DNA of 8,286 nucleotides from NCBI GenBank assembly GCA_003152255.1, contig PLZT01000024.1, forward strand, positions 1-8,286, written 5' to 3'. The translations under genes were made by a program, and so were the position numbers. Below, piece after piece: positions 1 to 5,751 of the stretch. Within the stretch, counting starts at the first letter, position 1. Each line of letters starts with the position of its first letter. Origin of the DNA: Methylocystaceae bacterium (lineage in GTDB: Bacteria; Pseudomonadota; Alphaproteobacteria; Rhizobiales; Beijerinckiaceae). The notes below the pieces were generated by a model. It made no database searches. It was not told the DNA's origin and worked only from the letters and a program-made list of their open reading frames with translations.

Positions 1-120
1 CCGACTAATGATTCCGGGTACTAGGTGCGCTACGGATTCGCTCCAAATTTGCCATGCCAAAATGTTCACGGACGTGCGTCCGCCTCAACATTCCTCTGCC
101 CTCTCCGGTTCTCACGATTG

Positions 121-208
121 ACGTCATTAACAAGAAAAATTTCTCATCTGGTCTCAAATAAACGTCAACTCTGGCCTGGAAGCCGCTGATTTATCAGCGT
201 TTACGTCA
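121..208. repeat. Three ACGTCA hexamers spaced exactly 41 bp apart
   Basis: ACGTCA begins at 121, 162 and 203, two equal intervals of 41 bp, close to four helical turns. The first copy is part of the perfect palindrome TGACGTCA (119-126). Copies one and three are preceded by TCA at a similar distance. Equal phasing on one helix face would suit a protein-binding array, but the units are short and could be coincidence. Confidence 0.3.
184..199. repeat. Short perfect palindrome
   Basis: CGCTGAT and ATCAGCG form 7-bp arms around TT. As RNA this would be a 6-bp stem with a TTTA loop, followed on the plus strand only by TTTACG, so it is a poor terminator. An operator or recombination site is equally possible. 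Its function is unknown. Confidence 0.35.
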
Positions 209-292
209 CTCCGACAGCGGCGGGTCTCTAAATGATCGGATCGACGCGTTTGATCCTCGCAAATCCGCTCCACCAATCCTGATGATGACGGA

Positions 293-595
293 TCATTCTT
301 CCCCCGCTGGGATCGTTTCGCCGTTGACCTGCGCGACGAGCACAGGCGCCGCCGAGAAGGTCAAAACCCGACGCGCCGCTATCGGCGCCTCGATACCCAT
401 CTTCGGGTTACGCCCGACGCGCGCTCGTTTGCAGCGGACGCTGAACGTTCCGAAGGAGCGCAGCTTCACCGGTTCGCCTCGAGCGAGCGCGTCGCGAATC
501 TCCGCAAAAGTCGCCTCCAGAATTTCGTCGGCCTGTCGGCGCGAAAGCCCAGTACAGGCGCGATAAATTGCCTCCCGCAAAAAGGCGCGCGTCAC
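293..595 (-). CDS. IHF alpha / HU-like nucleoid-associated DNA-binding protein
   Basis: This encodes a 100-residue protein of the HU/IHF family, small dimeric proteins that bend DNA through a beta arm reaching into the minor groove. The N-terminal helices run to about residue 40. The conserved turn around F48-G49-T50-F51 is followed by the arm motif GRNPK (61-65), with the proline that intercalates in this family. PIAARRVLTF (71-80) resembles IHF alpha more than HU. I take the GTG at 595 as the start: no in-frame ATG lies upstream before the reading frame loses family similarity, and G-rich sequence precedes it. The gene is co-directional with repC, 130 bp downstream of it, so it may be read from the rep transcript and could help remodel the replicon's origin. 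That role is inferred. The last ten residues extend slightly past the usual family end. Confidence 0.88.
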   Translation of the reverse strand: MTRAFLREAIYRACTGLSRRQADEILEATFAEIRDALARGEPVKLRSFGTFSVRCKRARVGRNPKMGIEAPIAARRVLTFSAAPVLVAQVNGETIPAGEE

Positions 596-725
596 GGCGC
601 CCCCATTCTTGTCCCCCCGTCATGCTCAACTCCGCCGCAATCTCGGCAGGATAGATCAGATTTCTTCGAACTCGCAATTCCGTGGACCGCGCATTCAGCT
701 TGCACCGTTTCCCAATGCATGCCGC

Positions 726-2057
726 TTACCCGGCTCGCTTTCTCTCTCGCGCAGCCTTCGCTGCCTTGCCGCGCAACAACGCCATCAGCACGGGACCGAG
801 CGAGAACTCCCCTGCCCTCGCCTTGGCGGTCAAAACGCGCAGATAGCCGCCGGCGCTTTTTATTTCCTCCCCGCGCTGCAGGATCGCGGCGATGACGATC
901 GACGTGTCGTGCTCACCCAAAACTTCGAGCGCTTGCGCCCAGGCGTCGGGAGAAACGCCAATCGCCTTTCGAACCACCGCGGCGGTCGACACGAGATCGC
1001 GCCACGAAGAAATTCCGCCCGAAGCGAAATCCAGGATATCGGGACAGGCCTCGAGCACCATCCCGAGTGGATAGGTCCGCGGCGTTGCGGGCTTTTGTTC
1101 GGGCTTTGGCGCCCCTGCTCCCAAGATTTCAAGTTCTGGCGCCGATGGAGCCCCGGGGTTCTGGTCGTCGAGATCGGACGCGTCGCCCCTGCCTTCTTGA
1201 AGGCTAGGTTCAAGGTCAAAAATATTTGTAGTTTGATTCTTTATGTGGCGCTCGTTTTGGGACTCATTGCCGCTCATATTTCGAGGTTTTACATGGTTCT
1301 CCAGCAGCTTACGGATTTCGGCGGCGAGAGCGGCGAGTTCGCCCGCCAAAGCCTCCAAATCGGAACGCAAAAGATTGCGGGCGTAACGGCGCGAGAGCGT
1401 CGCGTAGCGCAGATGAAAGCCTTCCCAGTCGCCCGGAACGCCCTCCTCTATCCCGGTGGCGATCATCTTGGCGATGTCGCGCCGCGTCAGCGTGATCTTT
1501 TCGCGCAACAGCGCCATCGCCCGGTTCTCGGCCCGCACCTCTTCGGCGAGGTACTCGATTTCGGCGGCGCGCGCGACGAGCGGCATGAGGTCGAAACCAA
1601 AGGCGTCCTCGATCGAGCCCCCCTGCCCTCTCCTGGCGAAGCGTTTGCCGTTCGGAGAGTCGCGCCGGATGATCAGCCCGGCGTCGACGAGACAAGCGAG
1701 ATGGCGTCGCAGCGTCGCCGGCGCCATGCCATGGGCTCGGATCGAGAGTTCCTTGTTGGAAGGGAACACGACGATGCCGGGACCGAACGAATCATTTTCG
1801 CCTGCCTTCCCGCCTGCCGGCAAAGTCAGCGCCGTCTCCTGATGGAAGCTCAAGAGCGCGTGCAGCACCGACAGCGCGCGGTCGGTGACGCCGAGCGGCT
1901 CCTTGGCTTCAGTCAGCGCGCGATACAGCCGCCATTTGTGCACGACGGTTTCGGATGCGCCTGGTCTCGCGGCGAAATTCTCGGTCGCCGCTTGGCTTGC
2001 CACCATGGCAAGCGACAGCGGTCGCCGCCCAAAGGGCGTCGTTGGTTGTGTCTGCAT
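726..2057 (-). CDS. repC: RepC replication initiator
   Basis: This 443-residue protein is the initiator of a repABC replicon. In this family RepC binds an origin that lies within its own gene and acts mainly in cis. The N-terminal half holds a winged-helix region: FPSNKELSIRAHGMAPATLR begins near residue 98, followed by HLACLVDAGLIIRRDSPNGK. A low-complexity linker (about 265-330) joins a C-terminal domain starting near YPLGMVLEACPDILDF. Length is near the usual 400-440. The ATG at 2057 has AAAGGA just upstream, and that site overlaps the arm of a leader hairpin. The gene is separated from repB by 149 bp carrying an antisense RNA on the other strand, the usual post-transcriptional brake on RepC. 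The AT-rich segment around 1218-1290 is the likely origin region. Family assignment is secure. Confidence 0.95.
   Translation of the reverse strand: MQTQPTTPFGRRPLSLAMVASQAATENFAARPGASETVVHKWRLYRALTEAKEPLGVTDRALSVLHALLSFHQETALTLPAGGKAGENDSFGPGIVVFPSNKELSIRAHGMAPATLRRHLACLVDAGLIIRRDSPNGKRFARRGQGGSIEDAFGFDLMPLVARAAEIEYLAEEVRAENRAMALLREKITLTRRDIAKMIATGIEEGVPGDWEGFHLRYATLSRRYARNLLRSDLEALAGELAALAAEIRKLLENHVKPRNMSGNESQNERHIKNQTTNIFDLEPSLQEGRGDASDLDDQNPGAPSAPELEILGAGAPKPEQKPATPRTYPLGMVLEACPDILDFASGGISSWRDLVSTAAVVRKAIGVSPDAWAQALEVLGEHDTSIVIAAILQRGEEIKSAGGYLRVLTAKARAGEFSLGPVLMALLRGKAAKAARERKRAG
1218..1290. other. AT-rich segment inside repC, candidate oriV
   Basis: This stretch is clearly richer in A and T than the rest of repC and encodes the weakly conserved linker around residues 255-280. 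In characterised repABC plasmids such as the Ti plasmid, the origin lies in an AT-rich stretch within repC, so this is the best candidate here. It holds two GANTC sites, GATTC at 1235-1239 and GACTC at 1261-1265. No iterons are obvious. Position and base composition are the only evidence. Confidence 0.45.
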
Positions 2058-2059
2058 GA

Positions 2060-2081
2060 TCCTTTGCCTCGTTCAGGCAAA
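2060..2081 (-). promoter_or_regulatory. repC leader hairpin overlapping the Shine-Dalgarno
   Basis: On the repBC transcript, TTTGCCT (2081-2075) and AGGCAAA (2069-2063) form a perfect 7-bp stem with a 5-nt loop. The 3' arm contains the AAA of the AAAGGA Shine-Dalgarno (2065-2060), which lies 2 nt before the repC ATG. Formation of the stem should hinder ribosome loading. This fits the known repABC scheme, in which binding of the antisense RNA to the leader favours structures that shut off repC. Confidence 0.55.
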
Positions 2082-2112
2082 AGAAATCTGCTCGCCGAAA
2101 CGGCGCCGACTC

Positions 2113-2141
2113 TTGACAGTGATTCGCGGAAGTGTGATTCT
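2113..2141 (+). promoter_or_regulatory. Promoter of the antisense ctRNA
   Basis: A perfect -35 TTGACA (2113-2118) is followed by a 17-bp spacer and GATTCT (2136-2141), a weak -10. It points away from repC, as expected for the counter-transcribed RNA of repABC plasmids. GANTC sites lie just before the -35 (2108-2112), in the spacer (2121-2125) and inside the -10 (2136-2140). Confidence 0.6.
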
Positions 2142-2147
2142 CAAAGT

Positions 2148-2196
2148 GCTTAGATCAGAGAAAGGCTTCCGGGCGGCGACGTTCGGAGGCTTTTTC
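2148..2196 (+). ncRNA. Antisense ctRNA (incompatibility RNA) of the repABC operon
   Basis: A transcript of about 48 nt is predicted between the promoter at 2113-2141 and the terminator ending near 2195. It lies antisense to the repB-repC leader. In repABC plasmids such an RNA pairs with the repBC message and lowers RepC synthesis, which sets copy number and incompatibility. The evidence is position, orientation, a good -35 and a clear terminator. The exact 5' end is estimated from the -10. Confidence 0.72.
2161..2195 (+). terminator. Intrinsic terminator of the ctRNA
   Basis: Arms 2161-2171 and 2184-2194 form an 11-bp stem with two G-U pairs around a 12-nt loop. The run of T at 2191-2195, followed by CCTTTT, gives the U tail. 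The same inverted repeat lies in the repBC leader on the other strand, where it would be the pairing target. Confidence 0.75.
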
Positions 2197-2206
2197 CTTT
2201 TGCGTT

Positions 2207-3202
2207 TCAGTCTCCTGTTTCGTTGCTAAACTTCGCCTCCTTGAACGCGCGATAAAGCGAATCAAGGTTGGACGAAATAAATCGGCCGAACTCACTCGCA
2301 TTCTTCGATTTGAGCGAGAGGCTGAAACTGTTTCCAGTGCTGCGGAAGCTTGCGGCGACCGTGTTGTCTTCGGGTGCCCATGACACTGGCTCTATCTCCT
2401 TTCGCGCCGCTTTTCGCGGGCTCTTTCGTGCCGCTTTCAGTTGCGTGAGGAGATAATTGAACCGGGTTGCCGCATCCTCGGCTTGGAACTCTTCCGCGCT
2501 CACAATCTCCAGGGCAAGGTCGGCGCTCGCAGGTCGTTTCACCTGCTTTTTAAGTTCTTCCCATCTATCGCGCCCGACAGTCCGAGCCGCGCCGATCGCC
2601 TCGATCACGGCGGCTGGAACCGTCTCCGCTACGGAGAGCATTCTCGACATCAAGGTGTCATCGATCGTCAACGCTGACTTAATCGTGTCCTTGCTCTGCC
2701 CCATATCGAGCAGCTTCTTTGCGAACAGCGCCTTTTCGATGAAAGACAAATTCGCCCGCGCGGTGTTTTCCTGTCCCTGCGCAATGATATGGGCGATATC
2801 TTCAAGGTTCTTGATGACAGATCGAACCGGGATCCCGAGTTCCTTGGCGACCCGTGCGCGGCGGTGGCCGAACACGATCATATACCTACCCGGGATTCGC
2901 GGATGAGGCCGCACAAGGATCGGGGTCGACTGTCCGTGTTCTCTGATTGCTTCCCGAAGGAGGACGAAGTCTTCGTCCTCGCCTTCGATGCGGTCGGTGA
3001 CGAACGACTGATCGAGTATATCGACGTCGAGATCAACGACTGCCTCGCCTGCTATCATTTTCTTGGCATTTTCCGCCATCTCATCGATCGAGATCATCAT
3101 GGATCGCGACGCGCCTCGACGAGCGTAATCGTGCCGAGCTTCACTGTCGGTCTTAAGCGTCTCCGGACCCGTGACGCTCGCTAGGAGGTTCTTGCGCGCC
3201 AC
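2207..3202 (-). CDS. repB: RepB, ParB-type centromere-binding partition protein
   Basis: A 331-residue ParB-family protein, the second gene of the repABC cassette. It binds parS-like sites and works with RepA to segregate the plasmid, and with RepA it also represses the operon. The conserved ParB box with GHRR (112-115) is followed by AKELGIPVRSVI. The second motif, QENTARANLSFIEKALFA (144-161), is typical of plasmid RepB and leads into the helix-turn-helix. Length matches the family (about 320-340). The start is GTG at 3202, preceded by a G-rich Shine-Dalgarno (AAGGGGGG) at good spacing. It lies 78 bp after repA, in a gap with an inverted repeat and a 15-bp repeat that may be RepB targets. 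The C-terminal region is weakly conserved and probably dimerises. Confidence 0.95.
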   Translation of the reverse strand: MARKNLLASVTGPETLKTDSEARHDYARRGASRSMMISIDEMAENAKKMIAGEAVVDLDVDILDQSFVTDRIEGEDEDFVLLREAIREHGQSTPILVRPHPRIPGRYMIVFGHRRARVAKELGIPVRSVIKNLEDIAHIIAQGQENTARANLSFIEKALFAKKLLDMGQSKDTIKSALTIDDTLMSRMLSVAETVPAAVIEAIGAARTVGRDRWEELKKQVKRPASADLALEIVSAEEFQAEDAATRFNYLLTQLKAARKSPRKAARKEIEPVSWAPEDNTVAASFRSTGNSFSLSLKSKNASEFGRFISSNLDSLYRAFKEAKFSNETGD

Positions 3203-3234
3203 GTTATCCCCCCTTCTCTTGCGCTAATGTCCAA

Positions 3235-3250
3235 GAATCGTGGGCGATTC
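3235..3250. repeat. Inverted repeat with two GANTC sites, repA-repB gap
   Basis: GAATCG (3235-3240) and CGATTC (3245-3250) are perfect 6-bp arms around TGGG. Each arm contains a GANTC site, the CcrM methylation target. It sits in the short repA-repB gap, where RepB operator or parS sites are known in some repABC plasmids. It could be an operator or a small RNA hairpin. Confidence 0.45.
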
Positions 3251-3258
3251 CTAAATTC

Positions 3259-3273
3259 TGCACGGCTGTCAAA
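3259..3273. repeat. Copy 1 of a 15-bp repeat flanking repA (candidate RepB site)
   Basis: TGCACGGCTGTCAAA is found here, just after the repA stop, and again at 4683-4697 upstream of repA, with no mismatch. The core ACGGCTGT is an imperfect palindrome around GC. Location on both sides of repA, the family's usual place for regulatory RepB or RepA sites, suggests a partition or autoregulation site. Read on the minus strand it contains TTGACA, which could also act as a -35. Confidence 0.5.
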
Positions 3274-3280
3274 TTCAGCT

Positions 3281-4492
3281 TCATTTGCGCCCCCAAGCCT
3301 TGTGAACCAAAGCTGCGATTTCCTCATTGACAGCGTTTAGAGCCTCTAAGGCGCGATCGTAGGTGGCGCGAGTGAACTGGGATCGTTCAACCTCGTACAG
3401 TGTCTGGTTCGTGATGCCCGCGTCCGAGATCGCAGTGGACTTTACCATCGGGTTTTTCAGCATCTGTTTGGGAAACAGGGCCTGCATGAAACCAACCATT
3501 TGAGCTTGAGGGCCATCAGTCGGCTCGTAGCGAGTGACGAGATATCGAAACCATTTGAGGCGAACATCGGCTCCGGCCCCGCTAATGGACTGCAGAATCC
3601 CACCGAGCATCAGCAGAAACTGACTCATGGACATCACGTCCAGCATCTGGGGGTGGATCGTGATCAGGACAGAGGTGGACGCGGTCAGAGCTGTCAAAGT
3701 GAGATAGCCGAGCTGCGGGGGACAATCGATCACCACCAGGTCATAGCGCTGATCGACTTCCTTCAGCGCGTCGGTAATGCGGGTGAAGAACAACCGCCCG
3801 TCTGCGGATGATTTGTTTGAGGCGGCGAGGGGAGTGTCATATTCATATTCTTGAAGTTCCAAGTTTGCCGGCACGATGTCGAGACCCGGAAAATTTGTGG
3901 GGCGAATGACGTGCGAAATCGGTTTTCTGGATTCATCATACCGAAGAGCTTCGTACAGTGAGGGATTCCTATCGAGTTCGGGCTGAATTCCGTGGAGGGC
4001 GGAAAGCGATGCCTGAGGGTCGAGATCAATTGCGAGGACACGGTGACCTGTGAGGGCCAGATGCTGCGCGAGATGTGCTGCCGTCGTCGTCTTTCCGCTG
4101 CCCCCCTTGAAATTGACAACGGCAATGACCTGCAGACGCTCCTCCGCTCTTCTGTGTGGAACATACTTTTTGAAATCCGCACGACCGTGACGATCAAGAT
4201 ACAGCCGCAGCTCCAACATTTGCTCTGCCGTGTATGTTCGCCGGCCCGAGGCCGAGGTGGTCGGAGTCGGTCCCTTGCCCTCAAGATGAAGCTTCTTAAT
4301 ATTGGATGGCGTCACCCCCAAGAAGTAGGCAACCTCCGCCAGCGAGAACGGACGCAGACTTTTAATGGCGTCGGGCGGATAATGCTCAAGGCGGAGCATG
4401 TTCAGCTTATCCGAGATCAATTCCCCCTGTTGGAGAATGATCTCGTGGAAGCTGAAACCGTCCATCTCGTCGACAGCTGCCGTTGCATTCAT
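3281..4492 (-). CDS. repA: RepA, ParA-type partition ATPase
   Basis: The first gene of the repABC operon, about 403 residues from this start, near the usual 400. The N-terminal region contains a MerR-like helix-turn-helix (about residues 48-86, FSLAEVAYFLGVTPSNIKKL and the GRRTYT wing) used for autorepression. The deviant Walker A box KGGSGKTT (about 129-136) and DLDPQ after it mark a ParA ATPase, and VIDCPP later is the Walker B region. With RepB it moves plasmid copies to daughter cells. I prefer the ATG at 4492 because GGGAA lies 9 nt upstream. In-frame ATGs at 4501 and 4534 are alternatives, but the first has no usable spacing and the second would lie only about 7 nt from the predicted transcription start. 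Control probably comes from the promoter at 4548-4575 and the sites around it. Confidence 0.94.
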   Translation of the reverse strand: MNATAAVDEMDGFSFHEIILQQGELISDKLNMLRLEHYPPDAIKSLRPFSLAEVAYFLGVTPSNIKKLHLEGKGPTPTTSASGRRTYTAEQMLELRLYLDRHGRADFKKYVPHRRAEERLQVIAVVNFKGGSGKTTTAAHLAQHLALTGHRVLAIDLDPQASLSALHGIQPELDRNPSLYEALRYDESRKPISHVIRPTNFPGLDIVPANLELQEYEYDTPLAASNKSSADGRLFFTRITDALKEVDQRYDLVVIDCPPQLGYLTLTALTASTSVLITIHPQMLDVMSMSQFLLMLGGILQSISGAGADVRLKWFRYLVTRYEPTDGPQAQMVGFMQALFPKQMLKNPMVKSTAISDAGITNQTLYEVERSQFTRATYDRALEALNAVNEEIAALVHKAWGRK

Positions 4493-4547
4493 CTGTGCCA
4501 TTTCCCGGAATAACGCTTTTCCGCGCCATCTCACGCTTCAAGCGGGA

Positions 4548-4575
4548 ATTATGCCCGATTCTCTCCTGACCGCAA
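4548..4575 (-). promoter_or_regulatory. Predicted repA promoter
   Basis: Reading the minus strand, TTGCGG (4575-4570), a 16-bp spacer and CATAAT (4553-4548) form a good sigma-70-type promoter. The start would be near 4541, giving a leader of about 50 nt to the ATG at 4492. The spacer contains one GANTC site (4557-4561). Confidence 0.6.
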
Positions 4576-4585
4576 CGTTTTTTAA

Positions 4586-4601
4586 GTTAACGAAAAGTTA
4601 A
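4586..4601 (-). promoter_or_regulatory. CtrA-type box upstream of the repA promoter
   Basis: TTAAC-N6-TTAAC on the minus strand (TTAA-N7-TTAA) is a perfect match to the full CtrA consensus of alphaproteobacteria. It ends 10 bp upstream of the predicted -35 of repA and is centred near -53. The same bases form two GTTAAC palindromes 11 bp apart, so a plasmid-encoded regulator that binds one helix face is an alternative reading. Confidence 0.55.
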
Positions 4602-4682
4602 CGCCGTTCGGGAGCAGTTGGTTGATTAAAGCTGAGGGAGCGTCGCAAACAAGCATTTGATTTGTCATCATTTTTGTTATTA

Positions 4683-4697
4683 TGCACGGCTGTCAAA
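4683..4697. repeat. Copy 2 of the 15-bp repeat flanking repA
   Basis: Identical to 3259-3273 and in the same orientation. It lies about 190 bp upstream of the repA start. A T two bases before the repeat is also shared. See copy 1 for the proposed role as a RepB or RepA binding site. Confidence 0.5.
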
Positions 4698-4738
4698 ACC
4701 AGGCAGATTGGCCTAGGCAGCCCGCTAATTGAGGACCA

Positions 4739-4774
4739 AGGCATTTGGATTATTCGAACGACACGCAAATGCCT
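4739..4774 (-). terminator. Inverted repeat just after the DUF2493 stop, possible terminator
   Basis: AGGCATTTG (4739-4747) and CAAATGCCT (4766-4774) are perfect 9-bp arms with an 18-nt loop, beginning 7 nt after the stop of the minus-strand gene remnant. There is no real U tail after it, so termination is uncertain. It could instead be a binding site. Confidence 0.3.
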
Positions 4775-4781
4775 GCGGCGT

Positions 4782-5457
4782 TCATGCGCCGATTTCCGCA
4801 ATTCTCGACGCCGGAATTCCCATCTTGCGCGCTTTGTCCGCGAAGTTCTCGACGATTCCGGAACCTGGGAAGACGATGAGCCCGATCGGAAGCGCTTCGA
4901 GCATAACGTCGTTGCGCTTGAACGGCGCGGCGTTCTTGTGCCAGCTCCAATGGGGTTTGAACGCGACTTGCGCGACTTTGCGGTTATCGGCCCAGCAGGC
5001 GGCAATGCGTTCTGCGCCTATTGTCGTCGAGATCGCGGCCAACGCGATCCGCCTTGCGGTGGGGAAGATTCACGAAGGACCAGAGGAGGTCGGGAAGATC
5101 GGCCTCCAGCCACGTGTCGATGAAAAGCCCCGACAAGGTTTCGACAACGGATTCGAGCGCCAATGCAGCCGCGTCGGAGGAGGGCAGGGGGCGGGAATCG
5201 GGGTCGTCCTCGAAGGGTCGATATCCGAGAAGGGCAGGCTCGGCGAGGAGATGCGGGGACGGCGACCTCTCGTCGTGATCCGAATGAGGTCCGTCAAAGG
5301 GCGGAGTGGAGATTTCGTTGACCACGGCGTTGGAACTTTCGCTTACGGCCGCGCCGATCGCGGCCTGACCGCGATCTTGAGCCACAGGCGGAACGCGCCG
5401 CACCGGAAGGGCCGAAGCAACGCGGAGGACGCTTCCCCCCGGCTTACTTGCGCGCAA
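4782..5457 (-). pseudogene. DUF2493 (SLOG/YpsA-related) protein, broken by internal deletion
   Basis: Two parts of one DUF2493 protein lie in different frames. The upstream frame gives the family's N-terminal region, including GYRPFEDDPDSRPLP and LEADLPDLLWSFVNL, and ends in RDLDDN. The downstream frame starts abruptly at GAERIAACWADNRK and continues through APFKRNDVMLEALPIG and VFPGSGI to a stop at 4782-4784. In intact members I recall, these motifs are separated by well over a hundred residues that include the start of the nucleotide-binding fold. Here they abut near 5019, with a frame change. The result cannot be a normal protein, so I call it a pseudogene. The true start is uncertain: TTG at 5457, or GTG at 5325 or 5322, are options. 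The family is frequent on alphaproteobacterial plasmids and its role is not well known. Confidence 0.8.
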
Positions 5458-5723
5458 GGAATGCCCGCCGAGAAGCGGCCGGGCAGGGGAAAGAAGTCGG
5501 CGGGAAGCGTTGCGGCTAACGAGGCGCTTGTGGCGTCATCGCTGCTCTTTCAGGCAGGCCGACGCGCGGCCCTCTGAATGAAAGTTACGCCATTGCGGCG
5601 AAGCTCGTCCAGGCTCCCCACGCTGTTTTGATCAGAAGAAATTATTGCCCCGCCTGCGCCAAACTCAATTTGGGCCATGTGGGCAAGCCGAAATGATCGT
5701 GACAAAGTGAGACTGTTGCCAGG
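5458..5723. other. Non-coding stretch upstream of the toxin-antitoxin pair
   Basis: I find no supported gene here. It lies between the divergently arranged DUF2493 remnant and the toxin gene, so it should hold the promoters of both. No clear -35 for the toxin operon was found. Confidence 0.35.
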
Positions 5724-5743
5724 CCATACAATATTTTGTATGG
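5724..5743 (+). promoter_or_regulatory. Palindromic operator of the toxin-antitoxin operon
   Basis: CCATACAA and TTGTATGG are perfect 8-bp arms around TATT. TACAAT (5727-5732) inside the left arm is a good -10-like hexamer, so a bound repressor would block transcription. The antitoxin carries a helix-turn-helix and is the natural candidate to bind here, giving the autoregulation known for this family. I see no good -35. Confidence 0.65.
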
Positions 5744-5751
5744 TGCGCCCG

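Larger units (their letters stand above)
1..292. other. Gene-free region downstream of the IHF/HU gene
   Basis: I see no credible coding sequence on either strand here. The stretch is less GC-rich than the genes beside it. It contains a palindrome at 184-199 and three ACGTCA hexamers at 121-126, 162-167 and 203-208, described separately. GANTC sites occur at 10-14 and 35-39. It lies 3' of the minus-strand hup-like gene, but I find no convincing U-tailed terminator for that gene. Confidence 0.5.
4603..4781. other. Non-coding stretch between the repA regulatory region and the DUF2493 remnant
   Basis: I see no gene here. It holds the second 15-bp repeat copy (4683-4697), a possible distal minus-strand promoter that would use TTGACA inside that repeat (4696-4691) with AATGAT 18 bp on, and an inverted repeat at 4739-4774. 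The section around 4650-4682 is AT-rich. Confidence 0.4.

Noticed and set aside
184..206. Palindrome followed by TTTAC as a terminator
   Set aside because: The stem is short, the T run is only three, and no plus-strand gene lies upstream. Kept only as a palindrome.
609..2153. Long plus-strand open frame of 514 codons opposite repC
   Set aside because: It is antisense to a clear RepC, its composition is arginine- and proline-rich as expected of a shadow frame in GC-rich DNA, and it shows no family motif.
3690..3698. GCTGTCAAA inside repA as a third copy of the 15-bp repeat
   Set aside because: Only nine bases match and it lies in conserved RepA coding sequence, so chance is the better explanation.
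4662..5123. Plus-strand open frame of 153 codons starting at the AT-rich region upstream of repA
   Set aside because: Shadow of the DUF2493 remnant. It starts within the regulatory region and has no family features.
4729..5577. Plus-strand open frame of 282 codons
   Set aside because: It lies opposite the two DUF2493 fragments, which carry real family motifs. The plus-strand translation is low-complexity with no recognisable domain.
5699..5732. GTGACA at 5699-5704 as -35 of the toxin promoter
   Set aside because: The distance to the -10-like TACAAT would be 22 bp, too long for a usual sigma-70 promoter.
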